From Fomes fomentarius (taxonomy: Eukaryota; Basidiomycota; Agaricomycetes; Polyporales; Polyporaceae): a stretch of 64,000 nucleotides of DNA. The DNA is taken from positions 868,001 to 932,000 of the forward strand of contig JABYQN010000012.1 in assembly GCA_022606135.1 (NCBI GenBank), read 5' to 3'. This document shows, one piece after another, positions 35,180 through 46,295 of this stretch (position 1 is its first letter; every line of letters begins with the position of its first letter). The notes beneath the pieces are model-generated. The model was not told the origin of the DNA and ran no database searches. It saw only the letters and a program-made list of their open reading frames with translations. The position numbers and the translations under genes are program-made.

Positions 35180-37393
35180 ATGTCCGACACCACCACCGTC
35201 CCTCCTTTGGATCCCGGCTCTTCCACGAACCCGACGGATTCTAACGCCCAGGACCCGAACGCTACAGGTCCCAACGCCGGAGTTGACATCAACACTGGTA
35301 CAGTTACGGCCGACCCCAACGCTGTAGTGGACCAGAACGGAGTGAACTCGGGAAATGTGGGAGGTGTTGACCAGAACGCGGATACAATTGGCCTGCCGCA
35401 GACGACGGGACCTGCGAACATATTGCCCAGGTGCGTTTCCTCATTCCTTCCCTGCAGTACCCAACCTGAGGTACGATGCAAGTACTCTACCGACAAATGC
35501 ACCTCAATCGACTTCTACTGCTGGAATCGCGGGCAATGACAGGGCCAGCAATGGCCTTGGTTTCGATAGTCATAGGTATGTTTGTCTATCCTTCCCTTGC
35601 TCCCAATGATAATCCCCTGAACGTTCCTTCGTCGTAGTTCGGATTCTCGCAAGGCTATCATCGTTGCATCTGCGCTTAGCGGGGCAGTGGGTATAATACT
35701 TGTTGCGGTCGTCATCTGGCTCGTCTACCGGCGCCGTAATCGGGGCAGGAGCGATCGCGCGACCACCGTGGTGCCCACCTCGAAGGCCCCGCGACCCTCT
35801 AGCGATTCAACTTGGATTGGCACGCGCGTCGCTAAACCTGAGAACTCGTTTAACGAGAGCGAGCTTGAGGCAGGAGGCAGAACCTCTCAAGGAAGCATCG
35901 ACTCGGAGGTCACACTCGCCGACATCGCAGCTGCACGCACGAAGTCTAGCGCCTTTGGCACGCCCGGCCACAATCCACGCCCGTCGGTCGACAAGCTCAA
36001 GATCGTGAACATGCCACTGGTACCCGAGGATCCGTTCGAGAGTCGCCTCTCCATGGCGGACAAGCCACGACCATCTCTCGAGATGATCGGTCTCACCCCT
36101 GCCCCACGCAACAGGAGAAGTACTACACAGCACATGCGCATCAATTCTATGGCCTCGTACAAGAGCGACGTCGTCATCGTGCAGGGTTACCCCAACGGCG
36201 ACCCCATGTCTCCCGGCTTCATCGTTCCGCTCATGACTCCGATTGAGCCTCCTGCTGGGTGGCGCTCACAGCTCGAGCTCGCTGAGGACATGGACCTCCC
36301 ACCGGTACCTGCTCGTCGCGACTCGATGGCCTCGCTCTCGCGCCAGTCGTCCCGCGCATCATCACGCAACTCGCGCGAGCTTGACTCAGAGGTACTCAGT
36401 CCCAGCAAGAAGTCCAAGTTTGCCGTCATTGCGAAGAAGCGGCGTTCTCGTGCCGACAGCATCGATCCCTTCCGGAAATCCGCCAACTTGTTTGGCCGTC
36501 GGCCTTCGCGCTCATTGAGTGCTGCCGCTCGCTCTGTTAGTGGCATCGTTCGTTCCCGCTCGGGTTCTGCAAGGAGTCCGAAGAGCCCCAAGAGCCCCAA
36601 GAAGCCCAAGAGCCCTAAGAGTCCCAAGAGTCCCAAGAGCCCAAAGAGCCCAAAGAGCCCTAAGAGTCCTGGTCGCCGCAAGGGCACCACTCCGACCGCC
36701 GATCCTGTGCAAAACATGAGCTACTTCGCACCAATGGGTCCTGTCGTTCCCGGTCTCCCCAAGACACCTCGCACGCCGACGGCGGCTCGTCAATCCCGCG
36801 TCGTGAGTGCACAAATCCGCCAGTCTCGCATGGCGAGCGTCCAGGCGCGGCAGTCCCGCATGGCTGCGGTCCGTCAGTCTCGTCTCGCCAACTCAGACGC
36901 CATCCTACGTAAATCTGCATCTGTCGGAGCTCCGTACACCCCCCGCACCGCCCCAGCACCACAGACTCCTCGTACATCTGGCGTACCATCCCGCCCTAGC
37001 ACACCCATGAGTGCTCGATCGCTTCCTCGCCCGCCCATGCCCAGGACATCCGGCGTTCCACTTCCACAACACCCCAGTCGCCCTACCACACCCGTGGGTG
37101 CCCGAGAGCTCCCCCGTCCACCCACGCCGAAGACCTCTCGTGAGCTTCCGCGCACACCCCGTACCCCTGGTGGCCACGCCAGGACGCCGCGTGCACCCGT
37201 GCCGCGCACACCGACGTCCCTCGACGATGCCGTCTGGGACGACATCGACATCCCGCTCCCTCCTGCGCCGCCTGAACCTATCGCACGCTCGCGCGTCGTG
37301 CCAGCACCGCCGCTGTCCGCCGGCCGCGCTGAGCTCCGATTGTCGCAGCTGTCGCGCGCATTATCGGAAGTGTCGAGGGAGTCGCCAATCTGA
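35180..37393 (+). CDS. single-pass membrane protein with Lys-Ser-Pro repeat tail
   Basis: Exons 35180-35430, 35483-35575 and 35638-37393 give 699 residues, with introns of 52 and 62 bases. The first about 120 residues are Asn/Asp/Pro/Thr-rich and probably extracytoplasmic (DPNATGPNAGVDINTG). One membrane helix follows (AIIVASALSGAVGIILVAVV), with a strongly basic stop (YRRRNRGR). The roughly 550-residue cytoplasmic tail is rich in Ser, Arg and Pro, with SRQSSRASSRNSRE, a run of about ten SPK triplets, then TPRTP and RPPTPKTSR patterns: many potential proline-directed kinase sites. No catalytic domain is visible. It may be a cell-surface or septum-associated scaffold, inferred from architecture only. 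No signal peptide is seen. Confidence 0.78.
36575..36670 (+). repeat. nine-base tandem repeat encoding Ser-Pro-Lys
   Basis: Thirty-two codons read as ten SPK triplets (one is KPK) plus a final SP. The unit is AGC-CCC-AAG with synonymous variants (AGT, CCA, CCT), so selection or gene conversion has preserved the peptide rather than the DNA. It lies in the cytoplasmic tail of the membrane protein above. Confidence 0.9.
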
Positions 37394-39043
37394 GCGGCTT
37401 GTTCTCTGTGGCCTATGGCTGTGTGCTTGTGTGTGTGACCGTGATGGATGATGCATATGGCGGCGGGTTTGCTCCCATACTATTACTTACTGGGAGGGCC
37501 CAATGCCTCATGCCTGGATGCGATGACGTCGTGTCGTATTGTGCGATTAGCTCGAACGTCGAAGCGGATGCTGTGTGCATGTACGAGTACGTGGACGTGT
37601 GTACGTTGTGCGGAGCGCGATGTGGGTTTGTAGGCTGTTGCGATGCGTAGATGTTCCTCCCTCAGAGACCCGGACTCCTCCCTCCCATTCACTTGTTGGT
37701 CGAGGCTCTGTGTACGATGGTGCGATGTACGATTACTTGTAGGTACTAGGCTCTCCGTTCTTGTTGTCTTGTCGTGTACGCAGTTGTGTGTGCCAGTCGT
37801 GTCGGATGTTCCGCGCGTTGCGTAACGATAGTTGCTGCGCACGATATTCGTCGTTCGAGTGGTAGCAGTCCGTTCTTTATGTCGGAATTGACTGGTGGTT
37901 CACGCAATGATCTCTTCTGACGGCTTTCGATATTGAATTCGAATTGGCGAATGCATTGTTCTGAGGTCGTGCGGAATACAGTATGTCATTGTATGATTAT
38001 TCCCTAGTGTAAGCTTCAACGCGTACCCCTGAGTTCGACACCAAGACGGATCTTGGGTATTAGGCCTAACGGGTGAATATTATGTACTCCTTTGTGTCCA
38101 CTTACACGGTGAAGCCGATAATGGGGGGAAACCTAGACGATGATCCGTCGTAACTTCGCTGTCATTGCAGGGAGCCAAATGACAGCGATATCCTGCAATC
38201 ACCTCAAAACTGTAAGGCACCTCGTAAGGTCGTGACCTTGTGGAATGCGAAGGCCGGCCGAAATAATGCCTAGTACTAAGAATCGATCTGCCCTTCAAAT
38301 GTAGCAACTCCCGACTCGATGGAATGCACAGAACACTGAGCAGGTCGAGTTGGGAGTAAACTGCAAGGGTACTTCGACGGCAAGAGATATCGTCTACGCA
38401 AGCACAAGTGATGATCAAAGCGTTCCAGAACCAGATTCAAGCCCAATGCGAGGTCAGCAGATAGTCCCCTGAGTTTTGTTCGTGCACTCCAAGGAGAAGA
38501 TAGTATGTAATGCGCTATTGTTGTTCGTGAGAGGGAGAGGAAGAGGAAACATGTGGTCGTTCTGCAGAATTTTAGGGTGTCGTGTTTAGGGCCGGCATAA
38601 GGAATGGGCGTCTGATATGGGTATGCGCGAGGCGCGCGCGTCGGTGCCGTGAAGACGAGCGCGACCTGAGCGCGACCTGAGCGCGACTTACTTCTGAACC
38701 ACGATCGTCTCCTCAAAACATTCTTCACTGTCATGCCTGAGGTCGTCGCACGTATGTGCGCACGCGATTTGGCTTGCAAGAAACCACTTCAGACAAGCTG
38801 GGGAACGCTGGGGCGCATGGCACAGAAGTCAATAGACACGCTCGGACCGCGCAGCGCGCAAAGGACGGTTTCAGACAAGAAGAACGCATGTACTGCTTTG
38901 GCTCATCTTCGGTAACGGACATCCCCCGGCTCCAGCGAGCCTAGTCCGAGTATGTTATGCAGCGCCGTCGCCCTGTTATTCAACGTTTCGTCTCCCATAT
39001 CGTCCTCACTGCGCACGGCTGAGCTTTCTCTTGAATCGTCGAC
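37394..39043. other. intergenic region
   Basis: The spacer between two plus-strand genes. It has GT-rich sequence just after the upstream stop and no supportable coding region. Short frames at 38276-38779 (minus) and 38733-38915 (plus) overlap each other and lack family features. Confidence 0.5.
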
Positions 39044-40866
39044 ATGGACTGGCGCGCTCATAGTAACATCACTCAGCCCGAAGAGTTCTGGGCATTGTGG
39101 AACTTCGATCAGGATGTGTTCGCAACGATGGGGTTGGCAGACGGGGCAGGACGAAGTGGCGGTAGGGTCCATTTCCTCACCAATATCTGTATCTCACCTC
39201 ACTATGTTTTTATGCAGTGGCAGCGCTCGCCTTGCTTGTCTGGGATATTATTACGACCATGGACGATGAGGTATGTGGTCTTGTGGCGAAGGATCAGATG
39301 CCAATTCGACTGACAGTTCCGTGAAAGGTGAACCTGATCTGGCCGTGCGTATACTTGCTTCGGACAGGTATTATTGATCCTATCCTAATCTGTGGAATGA
39401 TAGATCAAGTTGGACACTTCCGAAGTCGCTCTATCTTTTCGTTCGCTACTACTCTCTCATCATCTTGATGTGCGTCCCCAAGTGTCAATGCCGAAATCAC
39501 ATTCCACATCCTGATTCACATGTTCATGCAGTCTCCACAACGTTCGGGTCATTCCATGTGGTCCATGGCTGATCTTCGAAATCGTGTCGACCTTGTTAGT
39601 TGAGTTGGCGGCAGAGGTGATAATCATCCTGCGAGGTACGTGATCAGTGCTCTCTCCCGCCCTATGTCCGCATTGAACCCTGATCCCGCCATTAGTGTAT
39701 GCCGTATATGCGGCTCAGAAGAAGGTCCTGCAGATCATGGTCGCCGGCTTCGTGCTGCAGATTGCCATAATTGCCGTCAGCCTCGGCGTCAGCATGCCCA
39801 AGATCGTGGCCGGCTTCTACTGCCAGGCCGCAGACCTGCCTACAGAGATGGTGCTATACAGGTGTGTTAATCCTTCGTTACCATCCGCTGTCGCCCGTCG
39901 CCGTGCTGGGCATCGTGCTACGTTGTGCGATGTGCATCACTCTGTCCCTCCGTTCGCACGCTGACTGCGCGGTTGGTCAGCTGTGCGTCGATCGTCTACG
40001 AGACGTTCCTCTTCAGCTTGATGATGCTTGGCGTCATCAGAGGACCCGGTGCGAAGGAGGGGCTCTCGGACACAGCGCTACTCAAGGTCATCGTGCGCGA
40101 TGGTATGATGGCGTTCATTGGTATATTCTGTGAGTGTGTCCCTGCTTCTCACCATCATAGCTCGCTGATAGGATCGTCGACGACGCAGTGGTAATGCTCC
40201 TTAATACGTTATTATTCACTATGGCTCCCACTACCCTTGTCACCGTCGGCTTCCCGTAAGTTCACACACATCTGTATTATTTGAAGAGCGTACTGACCAG
40301 TCGACGCCGGCTTACAGTTGGCTTTTCGCTATGATTGGCGCCCTTGTGAGTGAAGCAAGGCCAATTCCCAACATCCAATTCTGAGCTGACGCTTATTCTC
40401 TTCGTAGGGCGCACGCCTCGTCCTCAACCTCCGCACCGAGCACGCACACAACGTCACCAGTCCCTCCTCCTTCACCGACGTCTCCTTCCAGGTACCCCCG
40501 CACGTCTACTCCTCTGTCCGCCCCGACGACCCTGAGAGCGGGCACGCCTGCTTCCCCGTACGCTCAGACGAGTCCTCCGCGTCCAGCGACGAAGCGGAAT
40601 CCGACTTACAGTCTGACCGCGAAGACTCTGCACTGAACCCGTCAAGGAGCAATACGGGCAGCAGTGGTGGCAGCGGGGGCAACCGGAGCCGCCGCTCGTG
40701 GGCGTTGAACTCGCGGAGTAACACTAGCAACAGCGGTGGCGCTCGGAGCACTCGAAGCATCAGGGGCACACGGGATACAAGGAGAGGTCACACGCCCGTG
40801 TTGAGCGACATTGAGTGGGCGACGCCACCTTCGCCGCTGTCGCCTGAGACGAGGTTATCTTCGTGA
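39044..40866 (+). CDS. DUF6533-type seven-helix membrane protein
   Basis: Ten exons join in frame: 39044-39161, 39218-39270, 39328-39344 (17 bases), 39404-39469, 39532-39635, 39696-39861, 39981-40129, 40189-40255, 40318-40345 (28 bases), 40408-40866; 408 residues. The N-terminal module VAALALLVWDIITTMDDEVN followed by LIWP and WTLPKSLYLFVRYYSLI is the DUF6533 pattern of mushroom-fungus membrane proteins. Further helices are IVSTLLVELAAEVIIIL, IMVAGFVLQIAIIAVSLG, ASIVYETFLFSLMMLG, VMLLNTLLFTMAPTTLV and WLFAMIGAL. The end of the last helix (GARLVLNLR) is typical. The tail of about 140 residues is Ser/Asn/Gly/Arg-rich and hydrophilic. Function is unknown; receptor-like roles are proposed for the family only by topology. 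The exon 6/7 junction is the least certain. Confidence 0.85.
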
Positions 40867-41141
40867 TTATAATTCTTTCGCATGATAGATACCCTGGACT
40901 TGATATCCCCACTTCATCGCCTGCTTTGCTTCGTGGACGGTCTCAGCCTGCGCCGTATCCTTATCTCATTTACATGTATCACTAGCTTTGCACAATTCAG
41001 ACCAACTGTAGCTACCGCTCATTACATGCAATCAATGGTGTGCTACCCGGCCCGCCTCACATCTTTACCACTCATTCATCGTCATCTTCCTCTCGCAGAC
41101 TTGAATCATTCTATATGAACATTGGTCGTTTGTGCACTCTC
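40867..41141. other. short spacer before the SET fragment
   Basis: The 3' flank of the DUF6533 gene; nothing coding was recognised. Confidence 0.5.
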
Positions 41142-41385
41142 AATCGCACCGCCAATTCGCACCCATGCGCTACCCGCGTCTTTGAGTTCGCGCTCCTCAT
41201 TTCCCAAAGCCTCACTCCAGGAGCACAGAAACGCTCGGAAGTAGGAGTAGTTGCGGTTGAGGTGCGAAAGAAGGACATATAGACGGCGGCGGTCTGTTCC
41301 AAAAGTGCGAGTCAGGATTTTAGGATTCGGCGACAAACCAACTTGAAAGAAGGCACTGAGGTTCATTCAATGCCTCGCGGGCCGG
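41142..41385 (-). pseudogene. truncated fragment of the SET-domain gene at 57928-59535
   Basis: This stretch aligns, with internal deletions, to about 57985-58385 in the same orientation. Shared blocks include GTCTTTGAGTTCGCGCTCCT, then TTTCCCAAAGCC and CACTCCAGGAG, then AAGGACATA and finally CACTGAGG and TCATTC. In the encoded peptide the segment ERELKD is shared with the SET protein. The bases coding the post-SET cysteine cluster are missing, and about 140 bases coding the NHSC-to-TYV catalytic half are deleted. The copied region includes the sequence of the SET gene's last intron, so this is a DNA-level duplicate and not a retrocopy. It cannot encode a working methyltransferase. Confidence 0.75.
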
Positions 41386-42703
41386 GCCGAAGGGCTTCTG
41401 GGGAGGAACGTTAGCGCCCGCATTGGTTCTCGTCGCGACTTGCGCAATTACCCATCTCTACCATAAATCACCACAAGATCTCTTGCTGAAGAGCGCATCA
41501 GGGCTGGTCGCACCACCATCCGCCGTTGACTCGGAGCTAACTGAGACCCACGACGACGCCAAGCCCTTCGCATGGCCAGCTCCGAGTTCGAATCCCCGCG
41601 GATGCAACTTGCTTTCCCCCCATGTGTTCAGTCTTGATTTTTTGACCGTGACTTTGACCTTGTCCATCTCTGCCTCCTGATCTGACACCTCTTTCGATCT
41701 CTGCATCTGCCGTTCCTCTCATTCGCGGAACAGATCGTCGCATTCAGATAGTACCGAAGTAAGACGTGAATCAACGTCAGGCACTACTAACTCTGAGTCG
41801 ACCGTCTAGGTCTGTACACCTGATACTAATGCGTCGGCAGGTCCGAAATTCTCATACAAGGTACAATATTATGAGATCATACAATGGCGTTGTCGAGACG
41901 ACCCAGGTAGGGTGCAAATGACCGATGAATCTGCTCCAGAACGTGTACGATGGTTCCTACCTATGCGAAGGCAATAACCCCGCCCTACCATGTGACTATC
42001 GATCCTGTGAGTTATTTCCTCCATCGCGTTTGCAACCGACTCACCACGCACTGGCATATTGGCATGCAGCATTTCCATTCACAAGTCCCCGTGGAGTAAC
42101 TGGAGCCGGCGCTCAAAACGAACTTTCACTCTGCTCGCGCCAGCGTGACTCGAGCTTGGTGATCTGTAATTCCTCCCTCGCAGAGTAAGTGTGCAAGTGC
42201 TGCCATTGAGTTTTCTATATTAGTGCTCAGCCCTCGTATGCAACTTCGGCGACATAGTAACAGTCTGCTTCATTTGCTTCCTGTGTCCCAATATAGCCAT
42301 CTCTAATTCTGCATCCGCGTCTTCGAGGGGCGGCCACGATAACCTCCGACCCTCCGCACTCACCTTCCCGAGCTCACCGACGAGCAGCCACCAATCGCGT
42401 AGGCTTGTCTTGATGGGTGTCTACGTTACACCGCACACACAGACTGCCGGGATTCATGCAAGGCAAGTCCATTGCCCGCAACAGGAAAGCTGCAACTTTG
42501 CACCATGGGGCCATGCATTGTGCGCCTGGACGACAACTGCTGGCATGCGGTCTGTACAACTTCTACCGTTCCTCCGGGTGCAAGACTACCGCTGCACGGT
42601 GTGTTGTCGAGTATAAAAACCTGGTATGTCCATCAACATGAGTCCATCCAACGACAAGGACACATACCACTCACGCATCATACCTTGCTCTATATTCGTC
42701 GCT
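41386..42703. other. intergenic region upstream of the PL14 gene
   Basis: No gene was recognised. A TTCGAATC-type T-loop sequence near 41586 does not sit in a foldable tRNA. The promoter of the PL14 gene lies at its right end. Confidence 0.5.
42612..42618 (+). promoter_or_regulatory. TATA box of the PL14 gene
   Basis: A TATAAAA sequence lies about 90 bases before ATG 42704. It makes the in-frame ATG at 42626 unlikely as a start, because that lies only about 10 bases beyond the box. Confidence 0.6.
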
Positions 42704-43881
42704 ATGCTTTCCACCCTTGTCGCTGCTTTCCTCTCCTCTGCAGGAGCACTCGCTCTCCCTGCATGTGCTCTCGCCGTGCCCTCGTCGAACCTTACCACAC
42801 GTGCCAAGACCGTCAGCATCTTGTTCCCCGTCTCCCCACAGCTCAAGTCCTGGACGACAGAACCCAGTCTCCCTGGTCCGAGCCCCCTCTCCGACGCTAC
42901 ATTCCGTCCGCACAACGTGCTCACCGCCCTCCCTCACGCTTATGTTACTGCGCCCGACGGAAAGAAGTCGATGAAAGCGCACTACCCTAAGGGCTCATAC
43001 ACTTTCACCCACGCCATCAAGGGCGGGTTGTCGTTTTATGCCCCGGGCCCGTCAGGCGTTGATCTCACTACCGCGAAGGAGGCAACGTTCAGCTACGACG
43101 TGTACTTCCCTCCTGGGTTCGACTTCGTGAAGGGGGGCAAGCTCCCAGGGTTGTGTAAGCCATTCTGACTTCTCATATGCCCCGCCTTCACGCGATTCTG
43201 ATACATTTTGGGTTCGCAGACGGCGGAGACAGTGAAAGTGGGGCGCTTTCGTGCTCTGGAGGCAGGCGCGACAACGGCTGCTTCTCTGTCCGCTTCATGT
43301 GGCGCACGAACGGCGCTGGTGAACTGTACGCCTACCTCCCGCCCGCCTTCAACGAGAACCATGCCGTCTGCAACGTTCCTCCGTTCTCGACCTGTAACGA
43401 CGTCTACGGCGCGTCTGTTGGCCGTGGCTCGTTCACATTCAAGACCGGTGCGCGCACGACGATTGGCCAGCGTATCAAGTTGAACGACGTCGGGAAGGCC
43501 AACGGCGAGATCGAGCTGTTTGCGGCAGGCAAGAGTATGTTCAGTGTTCGCGGTCTGAAGCTGCGCGACAGTTCCTCGGGGAGGATGCGAGGTATCCAGA
43601 TGCAGACGTTTGGTGGTGAGTAGGATGCTCTTCTCACCGTCTGGGGTTCCAGTGGCACCCGCGGGGTAACGTCGATCAGCGTTCGGCTCGTACCCACTGA
43701 GCCCGCGGTGCCGCTATGGACTTCTCGACCACCCATTTTCTCGTCCGGGTATTGTGAGAATGGTGTGCTGACACTCTGCCGTTGTTCACAGGATCTGATT
43801 CCTGATTCCTCGTGGGCGTCGACGAGGGACCAGGATGTGTACTTTTCCGATTTCTCGGTTGCTATCACGGAGCGGCTTTGA
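42704..43881 (+). pseudogene. polysaccharide lyase family 14 protein, C-terminus broken by a 7-bp duplication
   Basis: PL14 lyases cleave uronate-containing polysaccharides by beta-elimination. Exons are 42704-43154, 43220-43615 and 43792 onwards. The protein begins with a signal peptide (MLSTLVAAFLSSAGALALPA). The body shows the family pattern: LSDATFRPHNVLTALPHAY, YPKGSYTFTH, GLSFYAPGP, KEATFSYDVYFPPGFDF, GGKLPGLYGGDS, GALSCSGGRRDNGCFSVRFM, QRIKLNDVGKANGEIEL. In exon 3 the 7-mer GATTCCT occurs twice in tandem (43797-43803 and 43804-43810). As written, the frame stops at 43803-43805, giving about 286 residues. The sequence after the duplication still encodes the expected end (DQDVYFSDFSVAITE) in the shifted frame. 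About 23 C-terminal residues, normally the last beta-strands, are therefore lost or the copy is inactive. Confidence 0.8.
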
Positions 43882-44759
43882 AGCCTGAAGGCAAACGTTA
43901 CGGGATTACTGGTGGAGAATACCTAAGATACACTTATAACACTAACCGACAAGGCGACTCTGCTTGGTCGGCTCTTTTTTCTGTGTTCTAGTGCGGGTTT
44001 TAAAATCTCGGATCCAGGCATCATGTTGTGGCAGTAGTGTTTTATTCCGGGTTTAAGCCTGTTTGCATCATCTCACTTATGTCGCTGTAGCTATAGTCAT
44101 GAATAACCGTGTGTGCATACCGATTAATATGTCTTACTACGGGACCGGATAACGTCCGATCGGCGGTCGGTGACTTCGAGGCTTTTGCCGACATTCAGAC
44201 TCTGGCGCACTTCAGTGAAAGTCGAAGCTAGGCCATACTCACCATCTCAAGTAAGAGCATATGATAGACAGTGGGGAATGTAAAACTCACATGTGCGAAC
44301 GTGCACATCCACAGGATTCTGTCAATCAGTCACTAACAGGAAGAAACTGCAGAGGACAAGAAGTAGTGAAGGGCTTATGCCTTGAAGGTTATGTGGTTGT
44401 GTACTGGCATCTTATAGAGATTGAGGCAGAAAGACAGAATCGTCGTCCATGAGTGACATACATACTATGATATGGGAAATTCTGTCGTACTCTTGTTTGC
44501 ATTTGCTAATGTACAATCGGTGGATCCATGTCCGCTCCGTTAAAGAATATCGATGCTGCTCGAAAAGAATCAAAGTGCGAGCGTGGAGTCCCACCGCTCA
44601 TCATGCAAGTTGAACTTCGACCTGTTTGTCGACCCCAAAACACTGATGCATCATCGTCATCGACATCCGGCCCGGCGGGCGCCTGAAGCACGGACCGGAG
44701 TCGGCCGAAGCGCCACCAGACACGCGTACCATGTACTCTCTCTCCCATCGACGACCACG
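43882..44759. other. intergenic region
   Basis: The flank between the PL14 and Kgd4 genes. No other gene is supported. Pyrimidine-rich sequence (CTCTCTCTCCCATCG) directly precedes the start at 44760. Confidence 0.5.
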
Positions 44760-45260
44760 ATGCTTCCGTCTCTCCGCGTCGCAAATGCACATAGACCTCT
44801 CATCCACTTCTTAGGCAAGCGGCAATGGCCCTCAAGTACGCTCCTTGACTCGCGTATCTTTATGGCATGAATTCTGACCTCCGACTTCCCTACCCCGCAC
44901 GTCTCGCGCGCGCGTTCCATACATTGATATCACTTAGAACTTGGGGAACAACACCCTCACCCGTTCGCGCCGAATGATCTCAAGGAGCACTTTGCGGACT
45001 TTGTGAAGAAGTTCCAGACTGCGGCCTCTGCGTCGTCGAGCTCGGGCGCGACACCAGCGAAGAAGAGCAGCAGCTCGAATGGACCGGTGTTTGAGGAGTT
45101 CTGGCAGGCTCCTGCGAGGTTATGGAAACGTGATCTAGCGGATTGGGAGATTGATCTGGTACATGTGAGTCCCGCCGGTTGCTCGGCGTGTCGATTGAGA
45201 ATTGCTGACTGCGGTCTGGTAATGTGTCCATAGAGTGGAGGTGCCTCGGCGAGACGGTGA
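44760..45260 (+). CDS. KGD4: mitochondrial 2-oxoglutarate dehydrogenase subunit 4 (Kgd4/Ymr31-like)
   Basis: Kgd4 is the small subunit that helps hold the E3 component in the 2-oxoglutarate dehydrogenase complex of the citric-acid cycle. Exons 44760-44835, 44938-45164 and 45234-45260 give 109 residues, the usual size. The N-terminus (LPSLRVANAHRPLIHFLGKR) matches the conserved IKFxGxR segment, followed by EQHPHPFAPNDLKEHFADFV. A Ser-rich linker leads to FEEFWQAPARLW, the conserved YWEAPxRxW block, and to EIDLVHSGGASARR, where ExxxIxSGGA is the family's C-terminal signature. The basic N-terminus suits mitochondrial import. Confidence 0.85.
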
Positions 45261-46295
45261 CGACGTCTACACTACTCTTATCGACAGTAACGCGGACTAA
45301 GTATGGCACTCAACTACTTGCTCGTTGTACTCTGCTCCCTACCCCCTCACGAGTTGCACCGACCGTGCACCCAAGAGAAGATGAACGGTGCGATTTCTTC
45401 CAGGCGCTTGACCCTTCCTTCCCCAAGGACCTAGTCTCCCTTAGGCAGGAAGTATATGGTCTATGGGTATGGGGAGAACGATCATATTAAAAGAGCAAAA
45501 TTCGCCCTCACGGTAGAGAACAAGCCACAAGGGAGAACGGTGAGTTTGGCGACCAGCGATATGTTATTCCACCATCCTATAATGCCTATGGCGGTGGCTT
45601 GGACGTCGTTTGCTCGTATGTAGATGATGGTCTAGAGAGTCTGCGGCCGTGATAGTGCCGCTTCGTCGATTTGTCGACGATGCATGTAGTATGCAGTGAA
45701 ACGAATCGAGAGGTTACAGTCCCGTCGTCTCGAATTGCAACACTGACACGTCTTTCGTATTCATTGCTCATGTTCTGCCAGATACACGCGTGCACCAGTG
45801 TTCCAGTTGGCAGGGATTTATCATTGCGGCATCCACTGGTCTCCCAAGGACATGACAACAGCGCTCGCGCACTTGATCGCATTATGGGTTAGTATTGATG
45901 CCTGGAGGTGAGTACTTGACCTTCTGTCTGCTCCCGTACTGTGTACATACGATGATGCATTGATCGTCGATAGGGAGGCGTTGCGCGTGGACAGGAGAAC
46001 CTGCCGCACCGCTTGCACATGGAAGGCCGTAACAAGCAATTCACCGAAGGTAGAAAAGGTAGAGCTTCCGATGCAACCTGATGCAACGCGCGCGCCTACG
46101 ACGCCTATGATGGGGCCGGTGACCATGCTTCCAGCGTTCACGGCTCGTCAAGAAGCCCCAATCATGCCGTGTTTGCGAGAAGGACTGATAGCCCGCACAG
46201 CCATATGTGGTACATAGGATCAATGCCCTGAAATGCGGAGTAAGTATATAACTTTGGACCAGGCGTGGTCCGCCTGCAACTCGAATTCTCTTTGG
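45261..46295. other. intergenic region
   Basis: No coding region was recognised. The promoter of the carboxypeptidase lies at the right end, with a TATATA at 46245-46250, 46 bases before ATG 46296. Confidence 0.5.
46245..46250 (+). promoter_or_regulatory. TATA box of the serine carboxypeptidase gene
   Basis: The sequence AAGTATATAAC precedes the start. It lies downstream of the alternative in-frame ATG at 46233, so it favours ATG 46296 ([11 protein letters not shown]) as the start. Confidence 0.55.

Noticed and set aside
41580..41606. GAGTTCGAATCCCC, a tRNA T-loop-like sequence
   Set aside because: The flanking bases do not pair as a T stem and no acceptor or anticodon arm could be found upstream.
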